DNA from: Variovorax sp. 679
GTDB lineage: Bacteria > Pseudomonadota > Gammaproteobacteria > Burkholderiales > Burkholderiaceae_C
NCBI RefSeq assembly: GCF_003952185.1
Contig: NZ_RXFS01000002.1
Coordinates: forward strand, 661,854 to 725,853
Reading direction: 5' to 3'
DNA length: 64,000 nucleotides
Shown: positions 8,511 to 17,850 of the stretch, piece after piece
Numbering within the stretch: position 1 is the stretch's first letter
How the letters are laid out: each line of letters begins with the position of its first letter
Translations under genes and position numbers: made by a program
Notes under the pieces: model-generated
The model's database searches: none
Seen by the model: the letters and a program-made list of their open reading frames with translations, nothing else
What the model was told of the DNA's origin: nothing

Positions 8511-9338
8511 ATGCGCAACGGAACTCCCCCCAGCAGCAACGGCAACGGCAACGGCAGCACCGTGACCTCGGCCATCGACTTCAACGACGTGTCGCTGCGC
8601 TTCATCTCGCAGGACGGCAACGCCACCGTGGCGCTGCGCAACTTCAGCATGTCGGTGGCGCGCGGCGAGTTCGTCGCCATCGTCGGTCCCACGGGCTGCG
8701 GCAAGTCGACCACGCTGAACATGATCACCGGGCTGCTCAAGCCCACGGTGGGCGACGTGCGCGTGATGGGCCAGCCGGTGACCGGCATCGACCCGCGCAT
8801 CGGCTTCGTGTTCCAGGCCGACGCGGTGTTCCCGTGGCGCAGCGTGGAAGACAACGTGGCCGCCGGCCCGATCTTCCGCGGCAAGCCGAAGAAGGAAGCC
8901 CTCGAACTCGCGAACGAGTGGATCCACCGCGTGGGCCTGGCCAAGTTCGGCAAGCACTACCCGCACCAGCTCTCGGGCGGCATGCGCAAGCGCGTGGCGC
9001 TGGCGCAGACCTTCATCAACAACCCCGAGATCCTGCTGATGGACGAGCCCTTCTCCGCGCTCGACATGCAGACCCGCACCCTGATGCAGGACGAGCTGCT
9101 GCAGCTGTGGTCGGGCAACGGCGGCAGTGTGGTGTTCGTCACGCACGATCTGGAAGAGGCGATTGCGCTGGCCGACCGCGTGTTCGTACTCTCGGCGCGC
9201 CCCGCCACGCTCAAGCGCGTCTACGAGATCGACCTGCCGCGCCCGCGCGTCATGTCCGAAGTGCGCTACGACCCGCAGTTCATCGAGCTGTCGCGGCACA
9301 TCTGGGACGACCTGCGCGAAGAAGTGGTCATCCAGTGA
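8511..9338 (+). CDS. ABC transporter ATP-binding protein, NitT/TauT type
   Basis: A 275-residue ATPase of the SsuB/TauB/NrtD group. Walker A is GPTGCGKST (59-67), the signature is LSGGM (154-158) and Walker B is ILLMDEP (174-180), followed by the H-loop in VTHDLEEA. The N-terminus carries an unusual Asn/Gly-rich low-complexity stretch (SSNGNGNGNGS, residues 8-16). It starts 2 bases after the binding-protein stop. It powers uptake through the permease encoded next. Confidence 0.93.
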   Translation: MRNGTPPSSNGNGNGSTVTSAIDFNDVSLRFISQDGNATVALRNFSMSVARGEFVAIVGPTGCGKSTTLNMITGLLKPTVGDVRVMGQPVTGIDPRIGFVFQADAVFPWRSVEDNVAAGPIFRGKPKKEALELANEWIHRVGLAKFGKHYPHQLSGGMRKRVALAQTFINNPEILLMDEPFSALDMQTRTLMQDELLQLWSGNGGSVVFVTHDLEEAIALADRVFVLSARPATLKRVYEIDLPRPRVMSEVRYDPQFIELSRHIWDDLREEVVIQ

Positions 9339-9343
9339 ACACC

Positions 9344-10243
9344 ATGACGACAACAACGGCAACGAACACAATGACGCCCTCCTCCACCCCCACGGCGGCC
9401 GTGCTGCCCTCCTCGCTGAGCGACGCCGCGCTGGCGCGCGAATCCGAAATCGCGCAGGCGGCCATCCGCGGCCGGCGCCGCATGATCATCGCGCTGCGGC
9501 TGATCGTGCTGGTCGTCGCGCTCGGCGGCTGGGAAATCGCGGCCCGCCTGAAGTGGATCGACCCCTTCTTCTATTCGATGCCCTCGATGATCTACGACCA
9601 GCTCGTGGAGTGGATGCGCGACGGCACTTCGCAAGGCTCGCTGTGGATGCAGGTCGCGGTCACGCTGGAAGAAACGGTGATCGGCTTCCTGATCGGCTCG
9701 ATCGCCGGCGTGCTGTGCGGCATCGTGCTCGGCCGCAACAAGCTGCTGTCGGATGTGTTCAGCCTCTACATCCAGATCGCCAACTCGATCCCGCGCGTGG
9801 TGCTGGGCTCGATCTTCGTGATCGCGCTGGGCCTGGGCATGGCCTCGAAGGTGGCGCTGGCGGTGGTGATGGTGTTCTTCGTGGTGTTCGGCAATGCCTT
9901 CCAGGGCGTGCGCGAGGCCGACAAGTACATGATCGCGAACGCGCAGATCCTGGGCGCCTCGCCGCGCCAGCTGACGATGTCGGTGGTGATTCCCTCGGCC
10001 ATGTCGTGGATCCTGGCCAGCCTGCACGTGAGCTTCGGCTTTGCGCTGGTCGGTGCGGTGGTCGGCGAGTTCCTCGGCGCCAAGGAAGGCATCGGCCTGC
10101 TGATTTCCACCGCGCAGGGCGCCTTCAACGCCAGCGGCGTGTTCGCGGCGATGATCGTGCTCGCGGTGGTCGCGCTGGCGGCCGACTTCCTGCTGAGCTC
10201 GCTCGAGAAGCGCCTACTGAAGTGGCGGCCCGCGGCGTTCTGA
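9344..10243 (+). CDS. ABC transporter permease, NitT/TauT type
   Basis: A 299-residue inner-membrane permease with about six hydrophobic segments and the BPD_transp_1 EAA-like loop (around GASPRQLTMSVVIPSA). The N-terminus is a Thr-rich cytoplasmic stretch. Start choice is open: ATG 9344 is used, but GTG 9335 overlaps the ATPase stop (GTGA) and ATG 9371 is in frame. It closes the operon and is followed by a clear intrinsic terminator. Confidence 0.92.
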   Translation: MTTTTATNTMTPSSTPTAAVLPSSLSDAALARESEIAQAAIRGRRRMIIALRLIVLVVALGGWEIAARLKWIDPFFYSMPSMIYDQLVEWMRDGTSQGSLWMQVAVTLEETVIGFLIGSIAGVLCGIVLGRNKLLSDVFSLYIQIANSIPRVVLGSIFVIALGLGMASKVALAVVMVFFVVFGNAFQGVREADKYMIANAQILGASPRQLTMSVVIPSAMSWILASLHVSFGFALVGAVVGEFLGAKEGIGLLISTAQGAFNASGVFAAMIVLAVVALAADFLLSSLEKRLLKWRPAAF

Positions 10244-10264
10244 GCACGCGACATCGAGCGAAAC

Positions 10265-10290
10265 AACGGCGGGCATTGCCCGCCGTTTTT
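10265..10290 (+). terminator. Rho-independent terminator of the ABC transporter operon
   Basis: A perfect 10-bp stem AACGGCGGGC / GCCCGCCGTT (10265-10274, 10278-10287) with an ATT loop runs into five T residues (10286-10290). It lies 21 bases after the permease stop. It may also serve the convergent receptor gene that ends at 10302, but on that strand the run after the stem is weak. Confidence 0.9.
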
Positions 10291-10301
10291 ATTTCACCCC
10301 T

Positions 10302-12440
10302 TCAGAACCGGTAGGCACCGCTCAACCCGACCGTCCAGTTGCGACCCGGCGCCGGCTCGTAGTAGCGGCCGTTGCCTTCGTTGACGATCACCGAGCCCAC
10401 GTAGCGCCGGTCGAACAGGTTGTCGATACGCGCGAAGGCGTTGAACTCCCAGCGCTCCCACTTCTTCAGGTAGCCCGCATACACCGCCGCTACGACATAG
10501 CCCGGCGCGCTCGCGGTGTTGACGTCGTTGGCCTGGATGCTGCCCAGCGCACGCATCTCGACGCCGGCGCGCCAGCCTTCGGGCGGCACCCACCCCAGCG
10601 ACGCGAAAAGCGACTGCCGCGCGATGCCCGGAATTCGGTTGCCCGCCGCCACGGTGTTCGCTGCCGCGCATGGAGACGGCGAACAGAAGGCATCGCGGTA
10701 GGTCGCGTCCAGCCAGGTGTAGGCCAGCTGCGTGCGCCAGTGGTTCGCGGTCTCGTGCTGCCAGCCCAGCTCGAAGCCGTTGCGCTTCGTGCGGCCCGCG
10801 TTCTGGAAGGTGGCGCGGCCGCCGATGTTGGTGTCCGTCACGATCTCGTCGCGGGTGCGGGTCTGGAACAGCGCCGCCGTCAGCAGGCCGCCGGCAAGCC
10901 GCGCCTTGGCGCCGACCTCGATGCTGTCGTTGACCGACGGCCGCAGCGCGAAGTTGAGACCGCTCGCGCCGTTCGCACGGTAGGAAATCTCGTTCAGCGT
11001 CGGCGTCTCGAAGCCGCGTCCAATGGAACCGTACAACGCCAGGTCCTGCGTGGCCTGGTAGCGCAGCGAGGCCACCGGCAAGGTCTTGCTGTAGCGCGCG
11101 CTGCCGCTGTCGTCGCGGTTGGCCCCGACGATGTAGCGGTCCTGCGAGTTGAAGTGCACGCTGCTGCGGCGCACGCCGGCTTCGAGTGTCCAGCGATCGG
11201 CAAGGCGCCAGGTGGCTTGCGCGTAGGGGTCGAGGTTCCATGCCTCGTTGAGCTCGTTGCGCCGCAGCCGCCCCTGCACGCCGAGCACCGGCGCGGAAAC
11301 CGGGCCGAGGTAGTTCTCGTAGCCTCGGCGCTTTTCGCGCAGGCTGTCATAGCCCAGGCCCGCCACCACCTCGAAGGGGCGGCCGGCCAGCGTGAACGCG
11401 CCGTTCCAGCGCAGGTCCACGCCGCCGTACTGCCGCGACAGGTCGATCACGCCTCCCGCATGCAGCGGGTTCTGCTGCGCCGACGGCGGGATCGACTGGA
11501 ACTGCGTGGTCTTGCGCTGGCCGCCGTAGACCATGAGGCGCAGCCCCTGCGTGGCGTCGATGCGGTGTTCGTAGAGGAGGCCGACCTGCGTCTGCTCGAC
11601 CGTCTTGCGGGTGTCGTACTGCGTCGCCAGCGGCGCGTTGCGCGGCGCCAGCGCGTACTGGTCGGCGGTGAGGCCCAATGGATCTTGCGCGTCGATGCGC
11701 ACGCTGTTGAAGACCAGCGTGAGCCTGTCGCCGTTGTCGAGCGCGATACCGAGCTTGCCGTTGGCGATGTCGCGCCACGCGGCGCTGTGCTCGCGCCAGC
11801 CGTCGGTATGGAAGCGGCTCGCGTCGAGCAGGTAGTCGACCGCGCCCTGCGATCCGCTGACCTGCAGCGACTGCCGCCAGGTGCCGAAGCTGCCGCCCGC
11901 GAGCGAGTACGACAAACGGGGTGGGCCCTCCCCAGAGGCGGTGAAGGCCTGCACCACGCCGCCGGAAGAATTTCCGTACAGCGCCGAGAAGGGCCCGCGC
12001 AGGACCTCGATGCGGTCGAGCGAGCCGATGTCGATGTTCGAAGTCTGGCCCTGGCCGTCGGGCAGGGTCGCGGGAATGCCGTCCACGTACAGCCGCACGC
12101 CGCGCACGCCGAAGGTGGAGCGCGCGCCGAAGCCGCGGATGGACAGCTGCAGGTCCTGCGCATAGTTCATGCGGTTCTGCACCTGCAGGCCCGGCACCGC
12201 GCCGAGCCCCTCCGAAAGGTTGACCTGCAGGCGGCTGTCGCGCATCTCGTTGCCGTCGACGCGATCCACCGAACCGGGCACGTTGAAGGGCGCTATCTCG
12301 CCGCGAGGCGTGGACACGGTGATCTCGCGCAGGGTCGCAGCGCGGTCGTCAGGCTCCGGCTCCTGCTGGGCCTGCGCGGCCATCGGGGCTGTGAGCAGCA
12401 GGAGGCCGGCGGCGGCGGAAGCGACGGGCGCGATGTTCAT
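10302..12440 (-). CDS. TonB-dependent outer-membrane receptor
   Basis: A 712-residue receptor. A signal peptide ends near AQA/QQ (residue 25). A TonB-box-like EITVS follows at about 39-43. The plug domain shows DRIEVLRGPFSALYGNSSGGVV, and the C-terminal beta barrel ends with an aromatic residue (GAYRF). It takes up a siderophore, haem or other ligand using TonB energy; the plug has the FecA/BtuB-like pattern, but the ligand is not recognisable. It follows the PepSY/small-protein pair on the same strand with a 63-base gap. No strong Shine-Dalgarno is seen before ATG 12440. Confidence 0.9.
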   Translation of the reverse strand: MNIAPVASAAAGLLLLTAPMAAQAQQEPEPDDRAATLREITVSTPRGEIAPFNVPGSVDRVDGNEMRDSRLQVNLSEGLGAVPGLQVQNRMNYAQDLQLSIRGFGARSTFGVRGVRLYVDGIPATLPDGQGQTSNIDIGSLDRIEVLRGPFSALYGNSSGGVVQAFTASGEGPPRLSYSLAGGSFGTWRQSLQVSGSQGAVDYLLDASRFHTDGWREHSAAWRDIANGKLGIALDNGDRLTLVFNSVRIDAQDPLGLTADQYALAPRNAPLATQYDTRKTVEQTQVGLLYEHRIDATQGLRLMVYGGQRKTTQFQSIPPSAQQNPLHAGGVIDLSRQYGGVDLRWNGAFTLAGRPFEVVAGLGYDSLREKRRGYENYLGPVSAPVLGVQGRLRRNELNEAWNLDPYAQATWRLADRWTLEAGVRRSSVHFNSQDRYIVGANRDDSGSARYSKTLPVASLRYQATQDLALYGSIGRGFETPTLNEISYRANGASGLNFALRPSVNDSIEVGAKARLAGGLLTAALFQTRTRDEIVTDTNIGGRATFQNAGRTKRNGFELGWQHETANHWRTQLAYTWLDATYRDAFCSPSPCAAANTVAAGNRIPGIARQSLFASLGWVPPEGWRAGVEMRALGSIQANDVNTASAPGYVVAAVYAGYLKKWERWEFNAFARIDNLFDRRYVGSVIVNEGNGRYYEPAPGRNWTVGLSGAYRF

Positions 12441-12503
12441 CGCGCAGATTCTGCTTCGGCGCGCCGGCCGTGCGTGTCGCGGTGGCGCGACTCTCAGGGA
12501 AAA

Positions 12504-12713
12504 CTAGGACTTGCCGGCCGGCGCCTTGCGCCAGCCGTACCAGGCGCACACCACGACAGGGATGCCCAGCGCGAACCAGGCGAGGACGTCGCCCAGCCCG
12601 CCGTCGCTGAAGAGCGCCGAGATCAGGCCGAAGACGGTGAGCAGGCCCAGCGTGATCGGCCAGCCCCACATGCGCCAGAAGCCGTGATGTTGATGATGTT
12701 GCTGCTGCTTCAT
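12504..12713 (-). CDS. Small His-rich membrane protein
   Basis: A 69-residue protein with an N-terminal Gln/His cluster (QQQHHQHH, residues 3-10), two predicted transmembrane segments (about 17-36 and 43-61) and a basic tail. Its ATG overlaps the stop of the PepSY gene (ATGA, 12710-12713), so it is coupled to it. I do not recognise a family. The His cluster and the iron-uptake context suggest metal contact, but this is inference. Confidence 0.75.
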   Translation of the reverse strand: MKQQQHHQHHGFWRMWGWPITLGLLTVFGLISALFSDGGLGDVLAWFALGIPVVVCAWYGWRKAPAGKS

Positions 12714-13912
12714 GCCTGCGCCTTCATCGCCGGTGCCGGCTCCGGTTGCGCCGCGGTGCCGCCGGGCGCGTGCTGCTGCTCTTCATGCGCCCCGGCCTTC
12801 TTCGAAGCGGCCGGCACGGTGTTGCCCCGCTTGAGCCAGAGATACAGGCCGCTGCCCAGCACGATGATGGTCGCGATGTCGAGCAGCGCCCAGATGATCT
12901 GCATCGGCATGCCGCCGTAGTCGCCGAAGTGCAGCGGCTGCGACACCAGCAGCGCCCAGAGGTACCAGGGCAGCTTGGGCGACGCGGTCACCTCCGCCGT
13001 CTTGGCGTCCACCAGCACGGGCTGCAGGAGCTTCGAGGTGAAGGGCTCGCTGCCGCGCAGGAAGAAGGTCGTGTGGTGCGGGCTCGAGAACGATGTGCCC
13101 GGGAACGCGATGAACGACAGCTTCATGCCGGGGGCCGCCTGGAACGCGGCCTCCATCGAGCGCTGCACCGAGGCGCGCTCGTTCACCGCCACGACGGGCT
13201 CGTTCTTGTAGGGCGTCAGCAGCGCGCTGAGCTGGTCGTACTGCCAGTACTTGATGACCAGGTCGGCCCACGTGTTGATCATGCCGGTGGCGCCCACCAC
13301 GAACACCCACACCAGCGTGACGATGCCCAGCAGGTTGTGCAGGTCGAGCCACTTCAGGCGCGGGCGCTTCTCGCGCCGCACCGTGCCGAAGTCGAGCTTG
13401 CGCATGAAGGGCGAATACAGCACCACGCCCGAGACGACGGCCACCAGCAGCAGCAGGCCCATGAAGCCGAGGAACAGCTTGCCCGGCAATCCCGCGAAGA
13501 GGTCGACGTGCAGCTTGAACATCACGTACATGAAGCCCTCGTCGAACTTCGGCTGCGCGAGCACCGCGCCCGTGCGCGCGTCGACCGCGACCGACTTGAA
13601 GTCGTCCGTGGGTTCCGGCGTGGGCGTGAGCGTGACGAACCACAGGCCGTCGTCGTCCTCGGGCTGCGAGGCGAACTGCACCACGCGGTCGGGGTGCTTC
13701 GCCTTCGCCACCTCGAGCACGCGGTCGAGGCTGATGTGCGGCGTGCCCGCCGGCATCTTCGGCGCCTCGACCTCGGTGCCCAGCAGGTGGCCGATCTCAT
13801 GGTGAAAGATCAGCGGCAGGCCGGTGATGCAAAGCAGCAGCATGAACACCGTGCACACGAGGCTGCTCCACTTGTGCACCCAGGCCCAGGTCTTGATCTT
13901 TCGGCTGTTCAT
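12710..13912 (-). CDS. PepSY-associated transmembrane protein (PiuB-like)
   Basis: A 400-residue inner-membrane protein of the PepSY_TM family, often found next to ferric-siderophore receptors, where it is thought to help iron release or reduction. Hydrophobic segments are at about 17-36, 147-170, 198-220 and 340-362; the family's conserved WxHKWSS is at residues 11-17 and HNLLGI sits near 200. Periplasmic regions between them carry the PepSY-like folds. The C-terminal tail is His/Gln/Pro/Ala-rich. It lies 44 bases after the siderophore receptor gene and overlaps the small protein gene, forming a three-gene operon with them. Confidence 0.88.
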   Translation of the reverse strand: MNSRKIKTWAWVHKWSSLVCTVFMLLLCITGLPLIFHHEIGHLLGTEVEAPKMPAGTPHISLDRVLEVAKAKHPDRVVQFASQPEDDDGLWFVTLTPTPEPTDDFKSVAVDARTGAVLAQPKFDEGFMYVMFKLHVDLFAGLPGKLFLGFMGLLLLVAVVSGVVLYSPFMRKLDFGTVRREKRPRLKWLDLHNLLGIVTLVWVFVVGATGMINTWADLVIKYWQYDQLSALLTPYKNEPVVAVNERASVQRSMEAAFQAAPGMKLSFIAFPGTSFSSPHHTTFFLRGSEPFTSKLLQPVLVDAKTAEVTASPKLPWYLWALLVSQPLHFGDYGGMPMQIIWALLDIATIIVLGSGLYLWLKRGNTVPAASKKAGAHEEQQHAPGGTAAQPEPAPAMKAQA

Positions 13913-13956
13913 GTCGTGGCTGCTTTGTGTTCTGTTGGTGAAGGAGACGCTTCTTT

Positions 13957-16056
13957 CTAGAAGCGGTAGGTCGCGCTGGCGACGATGTTGCGGCGCGAGC
14001 CGTACCAGCAGTCGCCTCGCGACAGGCAGGTGCTGAAGTAGACCTTGTCCGTCACGTTGTTGATGTTGAGCGCATAGCGCCAGGCGGCGGTCTCGTAGGC
14101 GAACACGAGGTCGGCCAGCGCGACGCCCGGAATGCGCGGACCCACGCCCGACTGCATGTCGCGGAACGAACTCATCATGCGTACGCCGGCACCGGCCGAG
14201 AAGCCGTTCACGCCGCCGATCGAGAACCTGTACTTGGCCCAGACGCTCGCCTGGTGCTTCGGCAGGCCTTCGATGAGCGCGTCGGCGTCGGCGTAGTTGT
14301 AGTGGGCGATCAGGTCGAGGTTCGGGCCGATCGAGCCCTTGGCTTCCAGCTCGACGCCGCGGGTCCTGGTCTCGCCGAGCTGCGTGAACACCTTGGGCTG
14401 CGGTTCGGCGATCTGGTTCTTCTCGCGCAGGTCGTACACCGCGGCGCTGAAGGCCAGTGCGCGGTCCTTGGGCTCGTACTTCACGCCCGCTTCCCACTGC
14501 TCGCCGCGCAGCGGCTTGAAGATGCGCCCCTCGCGGGCCGACTGCGGCGTGAATGACTCGCTGTAGCTCAGGTACGGCGACCAGCCCGAAGGCGATGCGT
14601 ACATCACGCCGAAGCGCTTGGTGGTGGCGCTGCTCGTGTCCGACTCGCTGCCCGCAGCGCTGGACACGGCCCTGTCGTGCCGCAGGCCCGCCACGAAGAT
14701 CCAGTTGTCGAGCTTGATCTGGTCCTGCAGGTACAGGCCCGTCTGGCGCTGGCGGGTGCGCGGCCGCGCGTCGCGCACCGGCTCGTCGAGATGGCCGTAG
14801 ACCGGCGCATAGACGTCGATGGTGTCGTAGGTCGTGCCGACCCAGACGTTCTCGCGCTGGCGCGCGAAGTCCGCGCCCACGAGCAGCGTGTGCTTCAGGG
14901 CGCCGGTCTGGAAGTGGCCCTCGAGGTGGTTGTCCATCGTCTGCGTGCGGTTGCGCGTGAGCGAGCTGTCGTAGTAGCGGCCCAGCACGCGCTTGAAGAC
15001 CGGGTCGGTGGCGTCCCAGCTTGCGGCCCCCGCGAACGCGCCGCCGTAGTGGTAGCGGTTGTCGTTTTCGTTGCGTGCGTAGCGGAAGTTCTGGCGGAAG
15101 GTCCAGCTGTCGTCGAACTTGTGCTCGAACTGCCAGCCGAAAGTCCTGCGCTCGCTGTCGTAGTAGTCGCTCGGCTCGCCGATGAAGCGGCTGCTCGGCA
15201 GGCGCCCGTTCGGGTTCGGCAGCAGGGTGCCCTCCCACGGCAGGAACTGCGAGCTGCTGCCGCTCTTGTCCTTCTGCCAGAGGCCCTGCAGCGTGAGCGA
15301 GGTCATGGCGTTGGGCCGCCAGGTCAGCGAAGGCGCGATCACGCTGCGGTCGTCAGGTACGTAGTCGACCTGGGTGTCGGACTTGCGCTGCAAGGCGATC
15401 AACCGGTACGACAGGGAGCCGTCGGCATTCAGCGGACCGGTGAGGTCGGCCTGGATCTGCTTGCGGCCGAAGCTGCCGAACTGCACGCCCACCTCGCGCT
15501 GGGCTTCCTGCAGCGGTCGCTTGCTGACCATGTTGACCACGCCGGCGGCCGTGCCTGCGCCGAACAGCATGCCCGATGGGCCGCGCAGCACTTCGAGGCG
15601 CTCGAGCGTGTAGGGCTCGGTGCGGGTGGTGCTGGTGTAGTAGCCGTAGGCCTGGCGCAGTCCGTCGAGGTAGACGTCGGGGGTGGCGCCCCGTATCCGC
15701 ATGGAGTCGGTGCGGGAGTCGAGCCCGTAGGCATCGGAACGAACACCGGCCGCGTAGTTCAGTGCGTCCTGCAGGTTGGTGGCGCCCTGGTCGACCATCT
15801 GGTCGCGCGTGACGACGGTCACGGACTGGGGCGTTTCCGACAGCGGCGTATCGGTCTTGGTGGCGGTGACCGCGTTCTTCGCGCGGTAGCCGATCACCGG
15901 CGTGGTCGCCGTCTCGGCCTCGGCACTCGCATCGACCCGCACTTCCGGCAGCGTGGCTGCATTCGTCGTCTGGGCCAGCACCTGGTGCTGCGTGTAGATC
16001 GCCAGACATCCCGCCAGCACCGTTACGGCCTTGCGCCGCGCCACCAACCTCTTCAT
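13957..16056 (-). CDS. TonB-dependent ferric-siderophore receptor
   Basis: A 699-residue outer-membrane receptor of the FhuA/FpvA group. A signal peptide ends near VLA/QT (residue 29). The TonB-box-like LPEVRV (36-41) is followed by the plug with LSETPQSVTVVTRDQM and RLEVLRGPSGMLFGAG, both typical of siderophore receptors. The barrel ends in SATYRF. No N-terminal STN domain is present, so it is not a FecI/FecR-signalling transducer. A Fur-like box lies just upstream. It heads the operon with the PepSY protein and the small His-rich protein. Confidence 0.92.
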   Translation of the reverse strand: MKRLVARRKAVTVLAGCLAIYTQHQVLAQTTNAATLPEVRVDASAEAETATTPVIGYRAKNAVTATKTDTPLSETPQSVTVVTRDQMVDQGATNLQDALNYAAGVRSDAYGLDSRTDSMRIRGATPDVYLDGLRQAYGYYTSTTRTEPYTLERLEVLRGPSGMLFGAGTAAGVVNMVSKRPLQEAQREVGVQFGSFGRKQIQADLTGPLNADGSLSYRLIALQRKSDTQVDYVPDDRSVIAPSLTWRPNAMTSLTLQGLWQKDKSGSSSQFLPWEGTLLPNPNGRLPSSRFIGEPSDYYDSERRTFGWQFEHKFDDSWTFRQNFRYARNENDNRYHYGGAFAGAASWDATDPVFKRVLGRYYDSSLTRNRTQTMDNHLEGHFQTGALKHTLLVGADFARQRENVWVGTTYDTIDVYAPVYGHLDEPVRDARPRTRQRQTGLYLQDQIKLDNWIFVAGLRHDRAVSSAAGSESDTSSATTKRFGVMYASPSGWSPYLSYSESFTPQSAREGRIFKPLRGEQWEAGVKYEPKDRALAFSAAVYDLREKNQIAEPQPKVFTQLGETRTRGVELEAKGSIGPNLDLIAHYNYADADALIEGLPKHQASVWAKYRFSIGGVNGFSAGAGVRMMSSFRDMQSGVGPRIPGVALADLVFAYETAAWRYALNINNVTDKVYFSTCLSRGDCWYGSRRNIVASATYRF

Positions 16057-16082
16057 TCTTGCCCTGCTCCTCGGAAATTATT

Positions 16083-16101
16083 AATAAGAACGATTCGCAT
16101 T
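16083..16101 (-). promoter_or_regulatory. Fur-box-like operator
   Basis: The 19-base element AATAAGAACGATTCGCATT is an imperfect inverted repeat (AATAAGAA / TTCGCATT around CGA) very similar in layout to known Fur sites before siderophore receptor genes. It is 27-45 bases upstream of the receptor ATG. Iron repression of the receptor-PepSY-small protein operon is inferred. Confidence 0.65.
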
Positions 16102-16236
16102 TTAAGCGTGACAAATTTCCGCTTCCCGGAATCACCGCCACCGATGAAGGGCGTTGCGTTGCGAAATTGCGTCTTCGGGCCGGAAGTGGACCGGCTACGA
16201 TGCCGCCCGCACGCTCCCCGTGCGTTGGCAGCCTTC

Positions 16237-17838
16237 ATGCTCAAGCTCATTGCCCTTCTGTTTCCCGCGCTGCGCGGTCCGGCTCTGCGGCTGACGGCCC
16301 TCCTGGCTGCCGTTGCGCTCACCGGCTGTGCCGGCCTTCCGCCGCGCACGCCCGAGCCGCCCACCCTGGCCATCGCGGCCTCGCCGGCCACCGAACTCGG
16401 CCGCGCGGCCATCAGCCTCAATTCCCCGCCGGACGGCCTGAGCAGCATGCGGCCGCTGATAGAGGCCTCCTTCGCGCTCGACGCGCGGCTGGAGCTGATG
16501 CGGCGCGCCAAGTCGTCGCTCGACATCCAGACCTACCAGCTCGGCAACGACAAGACCGGACGCCTGCTGCTGCGCGAAATGCGCAATGCCGCGCGGCGAG
16601 GCGTGCGCGTACGGCTGCTGCTCGACGACTTCTACACCGCCGGCATGGACCGCCTGCTGCTCGGCCTGGCCGCCGAGCCCAATGCCGAAGTGCGGCTCTT
16701 CAACCCCTTCGTGAATGCGCGCGACCACTCCTCGGGGCGCTGGCTGGAGTTCTTCACCGACTTCAGGCGGCTCAACCACCGCATGCACAACAAGCTGTTC
16801 GTGGCCGACGGCGCCATGGCCATCGCCGGCGGGCGCAACCTGGCGGACGAATACTTCCTGCGCAGCGAGAGCGCGAACTTCATCGATTTCGAACTGCTGC
16901 TGACCGGCCCGGTGGTGCCCGAGTCCGCCGCCATATTCGACACCTACTGGAACAGCGACGTGGTCTATCCCCTGCAGCGGGTGGCCAGCACCAGCCGCAC
17001 GCCGCAGGCGCTGAAGGACGACTTCGAGCAGGCGACCTCCCCCGCCCACGCGCCGGCGCCCGACCCGCTGCCCATTACCGACGTGCTCGGCGACCTGCCG
17101 CTGGGCGCCCAGCTCGCCAACATCGACGAGGCCAAGTGGATGCGCGCCGAGGCGCATGCCTCCGCCGACAGTCCCAACAAGGCGCTGGGCGTCATGACGC
17201 ATCCCACGCAGTCGCTGGCGCAGCGCTTTCACGAGATGCTGGCCACGGCCCAGTCGAACGTGGTGGTGATCTCGCCCTACTTCATCCCGGGCGACGAAGG
17301 CATGGAGCGCATCCGCATGGGCCGCGAGCACGGCGTGAACATCACGGTCATCACCAACTCGCTGGCCGACAGCGACGAGCCGCTGGTCAACATCAACTAC
17401 AACCGCTACCGCGTCGACATGCTCAAGCTGGGCGTGAATCTGTACGAGGTCAGCACGCAGCAGCTCAAGCGCAGCGACCAGTTCCGCACCCTGCTCAAGA
17501 AGGCGCGCGGCCGCCTGCACGCCAAGCTGGCGCTGGTCGACAGGCAGTGGGTGCTGCTCGGCTCCATGAACCTCGACCCGCGCTCCGCCCGGCTGAACAC
17601 CGAGTTCGGCGTGCGCGTGCGCAGCTTCGACCTGACGCAGGCGCTGCTCTTCGCCTACCAGCTCGACGACATCGAGGGCGTCTACCGCGTCACGCTCAAG
17701 CCCGACGGCCAGAACGTGCAATGGGTGGGCACCGGCGACGTCAACAACGAGGTGCTCGACAGCGAGCCCGATTCCAGCATGCTGACGCGGCTGCAGCTGC
17801 TGCTGTTCTCGTGGTTCGTGCCGACGGACCAGCTCTAG
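16237..17838 (+). CDS. Phospholipase D/cardiolipin synthase-family lipoprotein
   Basis: A 533-residue protein with two HKD motifs: H184-N-K186-x4-D191 and H428-A-K430-x4-D435, each followed by the usual GSMN/GGRN block. This two-motif layout is that of the ClsC/YmdC-type cardiolipin synthases and related PLD enzymes, which transfer a phosphatidyl group between lipids. The N-terminus is a lipoprotein signal with lipobox LTGC (C31), so the enzyme is probably anchored in an envelope membrane; E. coli ClsC-type proteins are mostly not lipoproteins. ATG 16237 is chosen because it begins the signal peptide; the long open frame upstream is antisense to the receptor gene. Confidence 0.88.
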   Translation: MLKLIALLFPALRGPALRLTALLAAVALTGCAGLPPRTPEPPTLAIAASPATELGRAAISLNSPPDGLSSMRPLIEASFALDARLELMRRAKSSLDIQTYQLGNDKTGRLLLREMRNAARRGVRVRLLLDDFYTAGMDRLLLGLAAEPNAEVRLFNPFVNARDHSSGRWLEFFTDFRRLNHRMHNKLFVADGAMAIAGGRNLADEYFLRSESANFIDFELLLTGPVVPESAAIFDTYWNSDVVYPLQRVASTSRTPQALKDDFEQATSPAHAPAPDPLPITDVLGDLPLGAQLANIDEAKWMRAEAHASADSPNKALGVMTHPTQSLAQRFHEMLATAQSNVVVISPYFIPGDEGMERIRMGREHGVNITVITNSLADSDEPLVNINYNRYRVDMLKLGVNLYEVSTQQLKRSDQFRTLLKKARGRLHAKLALVDRQWVLLGSMNLDPRSARLNTEFGVRVRSFDLTQALLFAYQLDDIEGVYRVTLKPDGQNVQWVGTGDVNNEVLDSEPDSSMLTRLQLLLFSWFVPTDQL

Positions 17839-17850
17839 CCTGCCGGCGGT

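Noticed and set aside
14677..16236. Upstream extension of the phospholipase D-family frame
   Set aside because: The extension is antisense to the siderophore receptor and lacks similarity; the lipoprotein signal at 16237 marks the true start.
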